From NCBI GenBank assembly GCA_958402445.1, contig CATXTO010000003.1:62001-126000 (forward strand): a stretch of 64,000 bases of DNA. Direction: 5' to 3'. Positions 44,679-53,685 of this stretch are shown in pieces. A program made the translations under genes and the position numbers. Positions within the stretch are counted from its first letter, which is position 1, and each line of letters begins with the position of its first letter. The notes under the pieces were generated by a model, which searched no databases, was not told the DNA's origin, and worked only from the letters and a program-made list of their open reading frames with translations. The stretch is from an uncultured Eubacteriales bacterium. GTDB lineage: Bacteria; Bacillota; Clostridia; Oscillospirales; Oscillospiraceae.

Positions 44679-44845
44679 GGCTTAAGTCTCCCTTCAAACG
44701 TTAATCATAGCACAAGTTTCCCTGCAAAGCAATTAGGTTTTGTCTGTGTGTTTTGTGGCACCCTTTGTACGGCGTTCCAAAATGAACAGGTAGGCCGTTC
44801 AGGCCAGACAAGCAGTTCAGCCGTTTTTCTGGGAGAGCAAGCAAA

Positions 44846-44878
44846 AATGAGGCGGCCCGTTTTCCGGGCCGCCTCATT
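44846..44878 (-). terminator. Terminator of the second DUF3795 gene
   Basis: 14-bp stem AATGAGGCGGCCCG / CGGGCCGCCTCATT (44846-44859 and 44865-44878). On the minus strand it is followed by TTTGCTTGC. The remaining bases of 44679-45024 hold no gene. Confidence 0.8.
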
Positions 44879-45024
44879 GCGGCGGGGTTGGCCTTGGTGT
44901 TAGGCGCATCAAAAGCGGTAAGGCTCTTTCTCCCGCCTTTTTATAATGACAAAGTCACCAAAAATGGTATGTAGAGAACGGAAAAGGGCATAGGCCGGCA
45001 GGATAGGTTAGAAACGGGAGGTAT

Positions 45025-45399
45025 TTAACGCGTTCCCGTCTGAATGAACTGAATTAATTTCTCCACGTCGTCAAAATCATCATAATCGCCATGGATGCCT
45101 TCTCGATGATAAACAACGCCCCTTTTCTCGTTACGCTCCAAGCAATCCAGCAGGGAGTCCATCCCGTACCGCTTGATAAACAGGTTAAAGCCATAGGGCT
45201 TTATCTTGGACAGTATACCTTTGTGACAGTCTTCTTTGCAATAACAGCAGAAGTCTAGCTCCATTTGTTTGGAGCACGCTCTGTTTGCACAGTCGTTGGC
45301 CCCGGGACACGCACCAGTTTCGCAGCCATGACAGCGGTCGTTCTCAGAACACAGGCAACAGGCTAAACCGCATCTGGCGATGCCCAATTCTCTCTTCAT
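45025..45399 (-). CDS. DUF3795 cysteine-rich protein (second copy)
   Basis: 124 residues with the DUF3795 opening IARCGLACCLCSENDRCHGC and then CSKQMELDFCCYCKEDC. Fifteen cysteines cluster in the first 70 residues, likely binding one or more metals. The C-terminal part is acidic and lacks the extra CxxC knuckles of the protein at 17964. AAAGGAG lies 10 bases before the ATG. Function unknown. Confidence 0.85.
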   Translation of the reverse strand: MKRELGIARCGLACCLCSENDRCHGCETGACPGANDCANRACSKQMELDFCCYCKEDCHKGILSKIKPYGFNLFIKRYGMDSLLDCLERNEKRGVVYHREGIHGDYDDFDDVEKLIQFIQTGTR

Positions 45400-45769
45400 C
45401 CGATCAATGCTCCTTTTAGGGAATTTCTATCTGATCAGCGTCCCATTGAAAAAAGATATTTCACGCCACGTCCAGCTCGCGGCGGAGCCCAGCGCAGCGG
45501 ATTCACCCGGAAATGGATGCGCCCCATAGTTCGGCAAGGACATTTGTTCCGTTGAAAGCAAGAGACATTGTTCCACAAGCGGCATAAGCGTATATTGTGC
45601 CAGAAACGTATCACTTGCAGGAAAAACACTCATAATTTAAAATATATTTCTCAGCGCCACATGTGAAGAAAACACATTGAATTGTTTATCATATTTGATA
45701 TTCAGATAGTTTTCTATTTGCTGCTTTTTAGGTATCTTACCAGTCAAGATTAAATGATAAATAGAAAGC
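45400..45769. other. Intergenic region, possible gene remnant
   Basis: About 370 bases. A 68-codon frame on the minus strand (45427-45633) reads smoothly but has no ribosome site and no recognised family; it may be a fragment of a lost gene. The 45640-45770 stretch is AT-rich. Confidence 0.45.
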
Positions 45770-45811
45770 AAAAAACTGACCCTCTTTTGATAGGAAAAAG
45801 GTCAGTTTTTT
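45770..45811 (-). terminator. Terminator of tRNA-Arg
   Basis: AAAAAACTGACC (45770-45781) and GGTCAGTTTTTT (45800-45811) form a 12-bp stem; on the minus strand the distal arm is a T6 run. Confidence 0.9.
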
Positions 45812-45817
45812 AATGCT

Positions 45818-45894
45818 TGGTACGCCAGAAGGGACTCGAACCCCCGACCTACTGATTCGTAGTCAGTCACTCTATCCAACTGAGCTACTGGCGC
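45818..45894 (-). tRNA. tRNA-Arg (anticodon ACG)
   Basis: 77 bases including encoded CCA. Acceptor stem GCGCCAG/CTGGCGT, D arm GCTC...GAGT, anticodon loop CTACGAA with ACG at 34-36 (normally deaminated to ICG), T arm with TTCGAGT. A terminator follows directly. Confidence 0.97.
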
Positions 45895-46025
45895 ATATCA
45901 AGATTTTTAGCTTATTCATTATAGCAGAGAGTTTCAGGTTTGTAAAGAGTTTTTTCACCGCCCCTGAAAAATAAATCGGAGTTGCGGGTTACGTGAAAAA
46001 GGAAAGCGGTATGGATGAAAATTTG

Positions 46026-46054
46026 TTGTTTTCCCAAAAACGCTGTGCTATAAT
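46026..46054 (+). promoter_or_regulatory. Promoter of the DivIVA-like gene
   Basis: TTGTTT (46026-46031), 17-base spacer, TATAAT (46049-46054), with an extended -10 TGC immediately upstream. Followed by the ribosome site CCGGAGGGGAC. Confidence 0.88.
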
Positions 46055-46123
46055 AGCTGCAAAGTGAGAAGTTCGCCGGTGATGCCAGCGGCTTTTAAAA
46101 TTTGCTGACCGGAGGGGACTGCG

Positions 46124-46732
46124 ATGGCTGAACCTGTTCAAAATTTCCGCGCTGCCTTTCATGGCTTCCGTCGAGAGGACGTGGTGCAATTTCTGGAGAT
46201 GGTGACCGCCCGTCACGCGGCGGAGGTAAATCAGTTAAAGGACGATCAGGTCCGGCTGCAGCAGGAGCTGGATGCGCTGCGGCAAAGGTGTCAGCAGCCG
46301 AATGAGACGCTCCAAACGGAGAATGACCGGCTGCGGGAAGCGGTAGACGACCTGCAGGAGCAGGTGGCGCAACTCCAAGCTGAGAATGCCCAGTTTTTGT
46401 CAGACCTGGAGCAGGCGACGGCAGTCCCGGTGAAAGAGCCGGCCCCGACGGTAGAGATGGACTGGAAGGAAGAGGAACTGGCCGCTTACCGCCGGGCGGA
46501 AGCGACAGAACGGCAGGCCAAGGTCCGGGTGAACCAGCTGTACGATCAGCTAAACGGCCTGGTGGCGGATTTGGGTATGCGGCTGGAGGAAAATCAGGGG
46601 CAGATGTCTGCCGCTGCGGAGTCTTTGGGCACGGCCCTGGAGGAGTTGCAAGCGGCTCTGGATCGGAGCCAGGACCTGATGAAAAACGGCGCCGGGTCCC
46701 TGCGGGTTCTCCAAGTCCGGCAAGAGGAATGA
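46124..46732 (+). CDS. DivIVA-like coiled-coil protein
   Basis: 202 residues. N-terminal ~30 residues FRAAFHGFRREDVVQFLEMV resemble the DivIVA/GpsB membrane-binding region (conserved GF.R.DV). Residues 35-110 form a coiled coil rich in Glu/Gln/Leu (LQTENDRLREAVDDLQEQVAQLQAEN), then a charged linker and a second helical region (150-200). DivIVA proteins mark curved membranes at division sites or poles. Here it is a small stand-alone member, its exact role unclear. Confidence 0.78.
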   Translation: MAEPVQNFRAAFHGFRREDVVQFLEMVTARHAAEVNQLKDDQVRLQQELDALRQRCQQPNETLQTENDRLREAVDDLQEQVAQLQAENAQFLSDLEQATAVPVKEPAPTVEMDWKEEELAAYRRAEATERQAKVRVNQLYDQLNGLVADLGMRLEENQGQMSAAAESLGTALEELQAALDRSQDLMKNGAGSLRVLQVRQEE

Positions 46733-46750
46733 ATCGGCATGGAAGAAGGA

Positions 46751-46783
46751 GCGCCGGGCCAGCGGCCCGGCGCTTGTTTTTTT
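46751..46783 (+). terminator. Terminator of the DivIVA-like gene
   Basis: GCGCCGGGCC (46751-46760), AGC, GGCCCGGCGC (46764-46773), then TTGTTTTTTT. Confidence 0.95.
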
Positions 46784-46808
46784 GCTGGCGGTATTTTCAA
46801 AAGCAAAT

Positions 46809-47750
46809 TCATTGGCCCTGGGGACTGCGCTGCGGCGTGGTAGGAGACTGGCCCATGGAGGCCTCCTCCTGCAGCACCGCGTTGTAGGCCGCGGCGTAGG
46901 TTACGCTGACGTTGTTCTTCTTCCATAGATAGAGGCCGAGGATACAGCCGGCATACAGCAGATACAACAGAATAGACAACAGGGAAGAAGAGATAGGAAG
47001 CCGGTACCCTGCCTTTTCCAAGAGAATATCGCCATAGGGAATGCTGTTGATCAGGAAGAGGGGAATAAAATACCACAAAAAGCTTGCGTCCAGCCGGAGA
47101 AACTGCAGCTTTCGACCTCGCATCATTTGCGATGCCCCCCAGAGAATCCGACTGGCCGGCGTATGAGGATAATCCAGGATCACATAATAGAGCAGGCGAT
47201 ACCGATAAAACAGGTACACCATGGCTGCGCCTGCGCATATGAACCCCGCAATCACCATGGAAAGCTGCTGTGCGGTTGGAGTGGTACCGGTAAGAGCCAA
47301 CCCGCTGCCGAACAGGGAGACCAGGAGGGAGGCCAGCAGGAAGGAAAGATAGGACAGCGCCAATGCCTGCAGCAGCAGCAAAAGGCCGCAGGTCACAAAT
47401 TTTTTCCAGTTTCGAAAGCCCTCCAACAAAATCTGGTAACGGGCCGGCTTTCGGCGAGAAAGCTGCATGGCGCCAGCCGTGTATCCAGCATCCCATAGGG
47501 GGATCAAGAGCGTAAAGGCCAGGCTCAGGCTGTACTGCAACGCTGTGAGAGTGGACCGGGAGCTCAGGCTGGACAGAGTCGTCATCCCGTTAACCTGATG
47601 TGTAAGAAGCAAGTTGAGAAAATTGACAAGCAGAGCCGCGGCGACGGCGATGGCGCTGTGCAACAGGACGAGCCTGCGGGGGGAGAAGTCCGCCTGCTGC
47701 AACGCTTCGGATGCGGACTGCTTCAGGGCGCGGATGTCCCATTTTTCCAT
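46809..47750 (-). CDS. DUF975 family membrane protein
   Basis: 313 residues with six hydrophobic segments. The opening DIRALKQSASEALQ, the middle YQILLEGFRNWKKF and the ending SVTYAAAYNAVLQ match the DUF975 family of Clostridia, together with IPLWDAGYTAGAMQLSR. AAAGGAGG lies 8 bases before the ATG. Role unknown; DUF975 is often near cell-envelope genes. Confidence 0.87.
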   Translation of the reverse strand: MEKWDIRALKQSASEALQQADFSPRRLVLLHSAIAVAAALLVNFLNLLLTHQVNGMTTLSSLSSRSTLTALQYSLSLAFTLLIPLWDAGYTAGAMQLSRRKPARYQILLEGFRNWKKFVTCGLLLLLQALALSYLSFLLASLLVSLFGSGLALTGTTPTAQQLSMVIAGFICAGAAMVYLFYRYRLLYYVILDYPHTPASRILWGASQMMRGRKLQFLRLDASFLWYFIPLFLINSIPYGDILLEKAGYRLPISSSLLSILLYLLYAGCILGLYLWKKNNVSVTYAAAYNAVLQEEASMGQSPTTPQRSPQGQ

Positions 47751-47942
47751 TCCAAGCGCCTCCTTTGTTTTTTAATTTTGGGTCCGGCCGACCGGTTGCC
47801 GCAGCTGGCGGGCGGGTTTAGCGCGAACACTATTATAGTACGAGAAAATCGGAGAAATAGCAAATCTTTTTTTGGGAGCTCTGGCGCAAGAGAGGAAAAT
47901 CCGCTATAATGAGGGAAATTGATTGGACCGGGAGGGCACCCC

Positions 47943-48782
47943 ATGTCTCTTGGCGATAAACTGAAGCAGGCCCGGGAAGCGGCCGGGCTATCCCAAAAAC
48001 AGCTTTGCGGCGATCAAATTACGCGGAACATGCTTTCACAGCTTGAGCATGGGACGGCAAATCCCTCCATGGAGACCCTGACATACTTGGCAGCGCGGCT
48101 GAACCGCCCGGTAAGCTATTTCTTAGAGGAGGCCGCAATCAGCTCTCCTAATCTCACGATTTTGGCCCGGGCGAAGGCGCAATTTGCGGCAGGGCACTGG
48201 GAGGAGGCTAGGCAGAGCCTGGAGGATTACGCGGCCGGCGACCCGATTTTTGATGACGAATACTATTTGCTGGCCGCCAGGCTCTGCCTGCTGACGGCGG
48301 AGCGCGCCGCGTCACAGGGGCGCGGGCCCTACGCCAAAACGCTGGCGGAGCGGGCGCTTGCCTGGGATGCCAAGAGCTGCTATACCAGCCAGGCGCTTCG
48401 CAGCCGGGGGCTGCGCCTGCTGGCGGAACTGGCGCAAACGCCGGAGCAGTTCCTCCAAACCGCCCAGGCTTGGGAAGAGACGCTGTCCTGGGAACGGGAC
48501 CGGCTTTTATTATCCCGCCTGGCTCTGGCCAGGGGGCAGACGGAAGCGGCGCTGCGGCTGCTGCAGGAGCTGCCAGATGCGGAGCTGCTGCGGGGAGAGA
48601 TCCTGCTTGCCGCGGGCTCCTATGAACAGGCGGCCGAGCAGCTTCGGCTGGCGGAGACGGCTGCGGAGCGGGCCGGCGATCAAAAGATTTTGCAGTCGCT
48701 TTGGCCGAAGCTGGAGATCTGTTATCGGGAGCTGGGCAACTTTGAGCTGGCCTACGCGTATGCCGTTCGAACCCGAAAATAA
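47943..48782 (+). CDS. XRE regulator with TPR-like sensor domain
   Basis: 279 residues from ATG 47943 (GGGAGGGC upstream). Residues 5-60 form an XRE helix-turn-helix (LSQKQLCGDQITRNMLSQLEHG), residues 70-279 form about five helical pairs rich in Ala/Leu/Glu typical of TPR-like repeats (TAERAASQGRGPYAKTLAERAL, AGSYEQAAEQLRLAETAAERA). RNPP-type regulators (Rgg/PlcR/PrgX) have this architecture and sense peptides; with no nearby signal peptide gene the ligand is unknown. TATAAT at 47905-47910 is a -10 without a clear -35. Confidence 0.9.
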   Translation: MSLGDKLKQAREAAGLSQKQLCGDQITRNMLSQLEHGTANPSMETLTYLAARLNRPVSYFLEEAAISSPNLTILARAKAQFAAGHWEEARQSLEDYAAGDPIFDDEYYLLAARLCLLTAERAASQGRGPYAKTLAERALAWDAKSCYTSQALRSRGLRLLAELAQTPEQFLQTAQAWEETLSWERDRLLLSRLALARGQTEAALRLLQELPDAELLRGEILLAAGSYEQAAEQLRLAETAAERAGDQKILQSLWPKLEICYRELGNFELAYAYAVRTRK

Positions 48783-48831
48783 AAGGCTTTCCGCACCCCA
48801 AGCAGATGCTGTAGGGTGCGGGAAGCCTTTT
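48781..48831. terminator. Bidirectional terminator overlapping two stop codons
   Basis: AAAAGGCTT-CCGCACCC and GGGTGCGG-AAGCCTTTT with one mismatched pair (48781-48798 and 48814-48831), long loop. It starts inside the TPR regulator stop region and reaches the stop of the convergent HD-domain gene. Confidence 0.85.
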
Positions 48832-49357
48832 ATTTCCGCGCCGGTGTGGGGGAACACGAGGAAATGAGAGCCATTGCCGTTTGAATTTGACGGTTTGGAT
48901 AGGTACGGCGTCCAAATATTTCATAGAGAGAGCAGGCCTTGTCCACCAGACACACGAGGATGCTCTCTTTGTACCGGGGCGGGATGGGAGTCAAGGGGAA
49001 CATGTGCCGCAAAATGATGTTTCGCTCGACTGCGGTCAACGGAATATCCCGCTCCGCGTTGGCCAGAGCCCGCGCCGCATGGTGGAACCCGTGGAGGCGG
49101 TGGCTGGGGTCGGGGTCGTGCCAGTCATACAAAAAATAATCATGGAGCAGTGCCCCGCGGATCAATTCCGCTCGGCGGAACCCCAGGGCAGAGAGCGCCC
49201 GGGCGATTCGGCTGCAATAGTAGGCCACGGCCACGCTGTGCAGAAGGCAGACGGTGGTGCCATGCTGCGGAAAGGCCTGCTCGGCGCGCAGCTGGGATTG
49301 CAGCGAAGTCTGGCGGACAAGGAAAAAGAATTCTGAAAGATCTGAATGGGAAACCAT
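48830..49357 (-). CDS. HD-domain phosphohydrolase
   Basis: 175 residues. Metal-binding HD residues appear in LLHDYFLYDWHD (near 90-101), preceded by HSVAVAYYCSRIA and followed by HGFHHAARAL, which matches the small HD hydrolases of Clostridia. Nucleotide or phosphate substrate unknown. AGGGAGG precedes the ATG at 5 bases. Convergent with the TPR regulator. Confidence 0.88.
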   Translation of the reverse strand: MVSHSDLSEFFFLVRQTSLQSQLRAEQAFPQHGTTVCLLHSVAVAYYCSRIARALSALGFRRAELIRGALLHDYFLYDWHDPDPSHRLHGFHHAARALANAERDIPLTAVERNIILRHMFPLTPIPPRYKESILVCLVDKACSLYEIFGRRTYPNRQIQTAMALISSCSPTPARK

Positions 49358-49408
49358 ACTAACCTCCCTTGAAACTGTGGCTAAATCGCCTGCCGCGAAG
49401 TCCCGGAC

Positions 49409-50131
49409 TTAGCCATTTTGCTGCTGCTTGGGCTGGGGCTTGACGGCGGGATGCGCGGTCTGGTGGCGTTTGGTGTAACGATTGTACAAGAACCAACCGC
49501 CCAGGCTAATCAGCAGGGTTCCCGCAAAGACGAAGACGGCAAATTTATAATTTTGAACGCCCAGGGCGCTGCCGCCCACGGTGGAGGTCACAATGGAGGG
49601 AATACGGGCAATGGTGCTAATCAGCGCCCATTCGGAAAACTTCAGCTTGGTCAGCCCCATGAAATAGCTGATCAGGTCCTTTGGAGTACCAGGCAGAAAC
49701 ATGAGGAAAAAGGCGATGGGCTTGAGTTTTTTGCTGTCCTGCATGAACCGCAGAGACTCAATTTTTTCCCGGGAGAAGAAAAGCTCCACCACCTTCATAC
49801 CCCATTTGCGTACCAGGAGGAAAACCAGGAGTCCGCCTATGGTAGAGCCCGCCAGGCACAAAAGGGTTCCTTCCCAGGCGCCGAAGGCGTAGCCTGCGCC
49901 GATTTCCAGCGGCTCGCCGGGGATCAGGGCAATGATCACCTGCAGAATCACCATTCCCACAAATAGGAGCTGCCCCCAGGCACCCTTCCCATCCACCCAG
50001 GCCCGGAACGCCTCCGGATTGGAGGCGAGCTGGACCATGGGTCGCCCCACAAAATAGCCCACGGCGCCGGTGAGGGCCAAAACAAAAATCAGAATACCCG
50101 CTAAAATCCATTTCTTTTTCCGTTTTGTCAT
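49409..50131 (-). CDS. TVP38/TMEM64 (SNARE-associated, DedA-like) membrane protein
   Basis: 240 residues, about six hydrophobic segments. GYAFGAWEGTLLCLAGSTIGGLLVFLLVRKWG and FLMFLPGTPKDLISYFMGLTKLKFSEWALIS contain the family motifs (the F...R and GxPxDxxxYxxG core). The family flips or transports phospholipids or other lipids in the cytoplasmic membrane. Two in-frame GTGs (50140, 50137) lie between the ribosome site AAAGGA and the ATG at 50131; the start is therefore uncertain by up to three codons. Directly downstream of a two-component system. Confidence 0.93.
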   Translation of the reverse strand: MTKRKKKWILAGILIFVLALTGAVGYFVGRPMVQLASNPEAFRAWVDGKGAWGQLLFVGMVILQVIIALIPGEPLEIGAGYAFGAWEGTLLCLAGSTIGGLLVFLLVRKWGMKVVELFFSREKIESLRFMQDSKKLKPIAFFLMFLPGTPKDLISYFMGLTKLKFSEWALISTIARIPSIVTSTVGGSALGVQNYKFAVFVFAGTLLISLGGWFLYNRYTKRHQTAHPAVKPQPKQQQNG

Positions 50132-50169
50132 ATGCACCACAATTCCTTTTTAGGCGGTTTGTACCCGCC

Positions 50170-52143
50170 TTATGCCGTGGGCTGCTGCGCATCCTTGGAC
50201 GGAGGCAGGACATCGAACAGCAACACCGCTTTGAACAGATCCCCATCAATGACCAGATTCAGGCGGCCCTTTTGCAGCTCCGTCAGCGTCTTGGCAATGT
50301 TGAGCCCCAGGCCGCTGCCCTCGGTGTTCCGGGCCTTATCCCCCCGGACAAAGCGCTCCATCAGCTCCTCCGGAGGCAGATTCAAGCGTTCACGGGAGAC
50401 GTTCTTCAGGGAAATCATAACCTTTTTCTCGTATTTTACTACATCAATGTAGACTCGGGTGTCGGGCTGGGCGTATTTAATGATGTTGCCCAAAAGATTG
50501 TCCATGACCCGCCAGAAGAGCCTTCCGTCGGAGAGCACGGGAATTTCCTCAGCGCCCACGGTGCAAACGGCGGTGAGACGGGCCTTATTCAGCTTGGTTT
50601 CGTACTCCGCCAGCGCCTGATTGACCAGCTCGACCACATTGGTGGGGACCAGATCCACAGGAATGTTGCCTGTGGTGGCCTTGGACATCTCCACCAGGTC
50701 TTCAATAAGCTTTTTCAACCGCTGGGATTGCCGGGCTAGCACCTCCAGATAGACCTCGCTCTGCTCCGGTGTGTGAGGCTTTTGCAGCAGGTCTACGTAG
50801 TTGATGATGGAGGTCAAGGGCGTTTTAATATCATGGGAGACGTTGGTGATCAGCTCCGTCTTCATGCGCTCGGATTTTAGTTGCTGGTCCACCGCCAAAT
50901 TCACCCCCTGTCCCAGGGCGCTGAGGTTTTCCCCCATTTCCCGGTAGGCCCCGTGAAGCCGGCTGATGTCCAGCTTCTCCTGCAGTTTTCCCGACGCCAT
51001 CCGGGAGGCGGCAGTACGCAGCTTCCCGAAGGACCAGGCGGAATAGCAAATCAGGGCGGCGCCGATGAGACTCACCAGAAGAAAGGGCGTGGAATTGCCG
51101 TAGGGGTTCCGGGTAAACAGCACCAAAAGCCACAGAACCAAACCGATGACCAACCACCGCCAGATGATGGGCAGCATCCGGTACAAAGAGCGGATCCCCC
51201 GGCCCAGCCATTTTAGGGCCCGCAGGAGCAGCAGAGCCGCTCCGCCCAGAATTGAATGGCGCCACCAGTAGCCATGGCCGTATTTGCAGCGGGTGGCCAG
51301 GCTCATCAGAAAGCCCGTGATCAGCATGCCGGCCAAGGCCAGGCAGCAGGGAGCCAAAACCACGCTGACCCAGGTGTCGGACCAGTAGGTGGAGTCGTAG
51401 AAGAGCTGCCAGAGCCCGCCTATACCAAGGACCGCGGCAGTGAGGTACAGGTCGGTGGGAATGCGGTCCAGAAGGTTCAATACGATCTCGTCCCGCCCGG
51501 GACGGTGCCCGGCGGCGCTGAGGAGATAGACCAGCAGGCAGATGAGGGCCACCAGGCAGACCACGGCCAGAACGATAGCGGTATATCGGTAGGAATAAAG
51601 GTCTCGTACCAGCTTGACCTGCCAGAAAAATTCGTCCTCGTATTCCAGGTTTTGCAGCACATAGCCCGTTACGCGATAGGTTCCGCCGGATCTCCACACC
51701 AGGTCTCCCCGGACCAGCTCCATATACTCGCTGGCCTCCTCGCTGACGGAAGTGGCCAAAACCGGCTCCTGGTTGTAGTTGCCCTTTAACAGATTTCCGG
51801 CTTCATCCCGGATTTCATAGCGGTAATTACTTTGCCCGGTATAGGCCTGGGGATACAGATGATTGGCACCATCATAGTTGTAAAAGCCCCAGCCGCGCTC
51901 CAGCAACTCCTGGGACGTGCTGGCCAGGGTCTCCTGTGCATAGGCGTTTGCAATATCGTCACCAAGGGACACAACCCGGCTGTACAGTTCCTCGTCCAGA
52001 ATGGCGTCGGCGCTTTGGGTGTAGAAGCCCTGGCTGGCCATATAGCAGACGCCGACGACATTGGCCACAGTGCCGACGAGCGTGAAGAGCAGCAGCAGAA
52101 AGCAAACTGTCTTTACCGCGAGATTGTAGGATTTTCGGTTCAA
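50170..52143 (-). CDS. Membrane sensor histidine kinase
   Basis: 657 residues. Helix at 10-30, an extracytoplasmic sensor of ~150 residues, then multiple helices (near 185-215 and 250-370), a dimerisation domain with the phosphorylated His437 (NVSHDIKTPL), and an HATPase domain with the N-box NIIKYA and G-box GLGLNIAKTL. TTG start overlaps the response regulator stop by 4 bases (TTGA). The many mid-helices and large size suit an envelope-stress sensor. The signal is unknown. Confidence 0.95.
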   Translation of the reverse strand: MNRKSYNLAVKTVCFLLLLFTLVGTVANVVGVCYMASQGFYTQSADAILDEELYSRVVSLGDDIANAYAQETLASTSQELLERGWGFYNYDGANHLYPQAYTGQSNYRYEIRDEAGNLLKGNYNQEPVLATSVSEEASEYMELVRGDLVWRSGGTYRVTGYVLQNLEYEDEFFWQVKLVRDLYSYRYTAIVLAVVCLVALICLLVYLLSAAGHRPGRDEIVLNLLDRIPTDLYLTAAVLGIGGLWQLFYDSTYWSDTWVSVVLAPCCLALAGMLITGFLMSLATRCKYGHGYWWRHSILGGAALLLLRALKWLGRGIRSLYRMLPIIWRWLVIGLVLWLLVLFTRNPYGNSTPFLLVSLIGAALICYSAWSFGKLRTAASRMASGKLQEKLDISRLHGAYREMGENLSALGQGVNLAVDQQLKSERMKTELITNVSHDIKTPLTSIINYVDLLQKPHTPEQSEVYLEVLARQSQRLKKLIEDLVEMSKATTGNIPVDLVPTNVVELVNQALAEYETKLNKARLTAVCTVGAEEIPVLSDGRLFWRVMDNLLGNIIKYAQPDTRVYIDVVKYEKKVMISLKNVSRERLNLPPEELMERFVRGDKARNTEGSGLGLNIAKTLTELQKGRLNLVIDGDLFKAVLLFDVLPPSKDAQQPTA

Positions 52144-52841
52144 CGCGCCTTCTCCCCTTCCATTTTATAGCCCTGGCCCCAAACAACCTTTAGGTATCTG
52201 GGGTCGGAGGGATTGATCTCAATTTTTTCCCGGAGATGCCGGATGTGAACGGCCACGGCCCCCTCGCTGCCCAGAGGCGCCTCGTTCCACACCGCTTCGT
52301 AGATGGCCCGGGAGGAGTAGACCCGCCCTGGACTGGACATGAGCAAATGCAGAATGCTAAATTCAATGGGCGTCAGGTTCACAGGCTCCCCGTCCACCAT
52401 CACGGTCTTCGCATCGTTGTCCAGAGAGACGCCGCCGATGACCAGCTGGCTGGGCGCCGCCGGCGCTTTTCCGCCCAGCATGGTATAGCGCCGGAGCTGG
52501 GAGCGGACCCGGGCCAATACCTCCACCGGCACAAAGGGCTTGGTGATATAATCGTCCGCGCCGATGTTCAGCCCTAGGACCTTGTCCTCGTTTTCGCTTT
52601 TGGCCGTGAGTAAAATAATCGGGGCGTTGGAAAAAGCCCGGATTTTGGCGGTAGCCGTAATACCATCCATTTCCGGCATCATGATGTCCATGAGAATCAG
52701 ATGCATTTCCTGGGTGCGGAGCAGGTCGATGGCCTGCTGTCCGGTGTATGCCTCAAATAAGCGGTAGCCTTCCGCAGACAGATAAATTTTCAGGGCGTTG
52801 ACAATGTCCTTTTGATCGTCGCAGATCAGGATGTTATACAT
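52140..52841 (-). CDS. OmpR-family response regulator
   Basis: 233 residues. Receiver domain with Asp8/Asp9, phosphorylation site Asp52 (LILMDIMMPEMDG) and Lys near 101 (ITKPF), then a winged-helix DNA-binding domain (130-230) with VHIRHLREKI. AGAGGTGAG precedes the ATG. Gene order RR-HK, four-base overlap, is a standard two-component operon. Three TTTAAG boxes upstream suggest autoregulation. Confidence 0.97.
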   Translation of the reverse strand: MYNILICDDQKDIVNALKIYLSAEGYRLFEAYTGQQAIDLLRTQEMHLILMDIMMPEMDGITATAKIRAFSNAPIILLTAKSENEDKVLGLNIGADDYITKPFVPVEVLARVRSQLRRYTMLGGKAPAAPSQLVIGGVSLDNDAKTVMVDGEPVNLTPIEFSILHLLMSSPGRVYSSRAIYEAVWNEAPLGSEGAVAVHIRHLREKIEINPSDPRYLKVVWGQGYKMEGEKAR

Positions 52842-52861
52842 ACGCTCACCTCTCGTATTTC

Positions 52862-52923
52862 ATTATAACGGGGGAAGATTTAAGAATAAAGGGGACGATT
52901 CTTTAAGGATTGTTTAATTTAAG
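52862..52923 (-). promoter_or_regulatory. Promoter region of the two-component operon with three TTTAAG direct boxes
   Basis: TATAAT lies on the minus strand at 52867-52862; no clear -35. Upstream, TTTAAG occurs on the plus strand at 52879-52884, 52902-52907 and 52918-52923, that is spaced 23 and 16 bases apart. Repeated half-sites of this kind are typical for OmpR-family regulators. Confidence 0.55.
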
Positions 52924-52981
52924 CCTGTGCGGAACGCCCCAAAACAGTATGGATGCGCATTTTATGGAAAGAGAATAAAAT

Positions 52982-53012
52982 CGGCGTGTTTTGCAATCCG
53001 CAAAACACGCCG
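52982..53012 (-). terminator. Terminator of the J-domain operon
   Basis: CGGCGTGTTTTGC (52982-52994) and GCAAAACACGCCG (53000-53012), 5-base loop. On the minus strand it is followed by ATTTTATTC, downstream of the J-domain gene. Confidence 0.87.
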
Positions 53013-53022
53013 CTGGAACTGA

Positions 53023-53685
53023 TCAGTTTGTCCGGAGCGGACAGCAGCACCACTGGGCGCTCCAGCAAAAGCAAAGGGGCAGGCAAAAATTGGACAGGTT
53101 CCCACGGTAGCCCCGAAAATTCCCGGCCTGCTGCTGGTAGACGGTGCCGCCGCTTTCCAAGGCGGACAAGACCTGCTGGTATTCCAGATTATCCGGTTCC
53201 ATAGACACGGCCCGCCGGATATGCTCCAAAGCCGTGACTTGGTTGCCCAGGCCGTCGTTGGCCAGGGCGCTGAGATAATACCAGCTTGCAGTTCGCTGCC
53301 CGGCGCTCACTCCGGACAGAGCGTTCAGTGCCTCCTGAAACCGCCCGTATTGGATGTAGCGGTAAGCGGCCGTCTCTTCCGGGGACCGGAATCTGGCGTT
53401 CTCCTGGGCTTGCCGCCGCCACTGGCCGAATATGTCCCCAAATGGGTCGCCGGTATTTGGACCGCCCCCATACGAGCCGCCCTGATAAGGGTTCTCGGTT
53501 TGCTTGGACGGGTCCTTGATTTGCTCGTAGGCCGCGTTGATTTCCTGCATTTTCCGGGCGGCCTCAGCGTTGCCGGGGTTGGCGTCCGGGTGATATTTCT
53601 TGGCAAGCTTCCGGTAGGCCCGTTTGACCTCCTCGTCGGAGGCGCCGCGTTCCAGTCCCAGGACCTTGTAGGGGTCTTCCATCAT
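53023..53685 (-). CDS. J-domain (DnaJ-like) co-chaperone with cysteine-rich tail
   Basis: 220 residues from ATG 53685. J domain (2-68) with HPD (YHPDANPG) and the conserved helix [13 protein letters not shown] Gly/Pro/Asn linker, then tetratricopeptide-like helices (about 105-180), and a C-terminal end with cysteines ([16 protein letters not shown]). The HPD means it can stimulate Hsp70. A hydrophobic, Cys-rich tail suggests acylation or metal binding. It overlaps the upstream DUF5685 gene by 4 bases; the AGGAGG for it lies in the end of that gene. Confidence 0.94.
   Translation of the reverse strand: MMEDPYKVLGLERGASDEEVKRAYRKLAKKYHPDANPGNAEAARKMQEINAAYEQIKDPSKQTENPYQGGSYGGGPNTGDPFGDIFGQWRRQAQENARFRSPEETAAYRYIQYGRFQEALNALSGVSAGQRTASWYYLSALANDGLGNQVTALEHIRRAVSMEPDNLEYQQVLSALESGGTVYQQQAGNFRGYRGNLSNFCLPLCFCWSAQWCCCPLRTN

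Noticed and set aside
45427..45633. 68-codon minus-strand frame
   Set aside because: Smooth reading but no ribosome site and no family; noted as possible remnant only.
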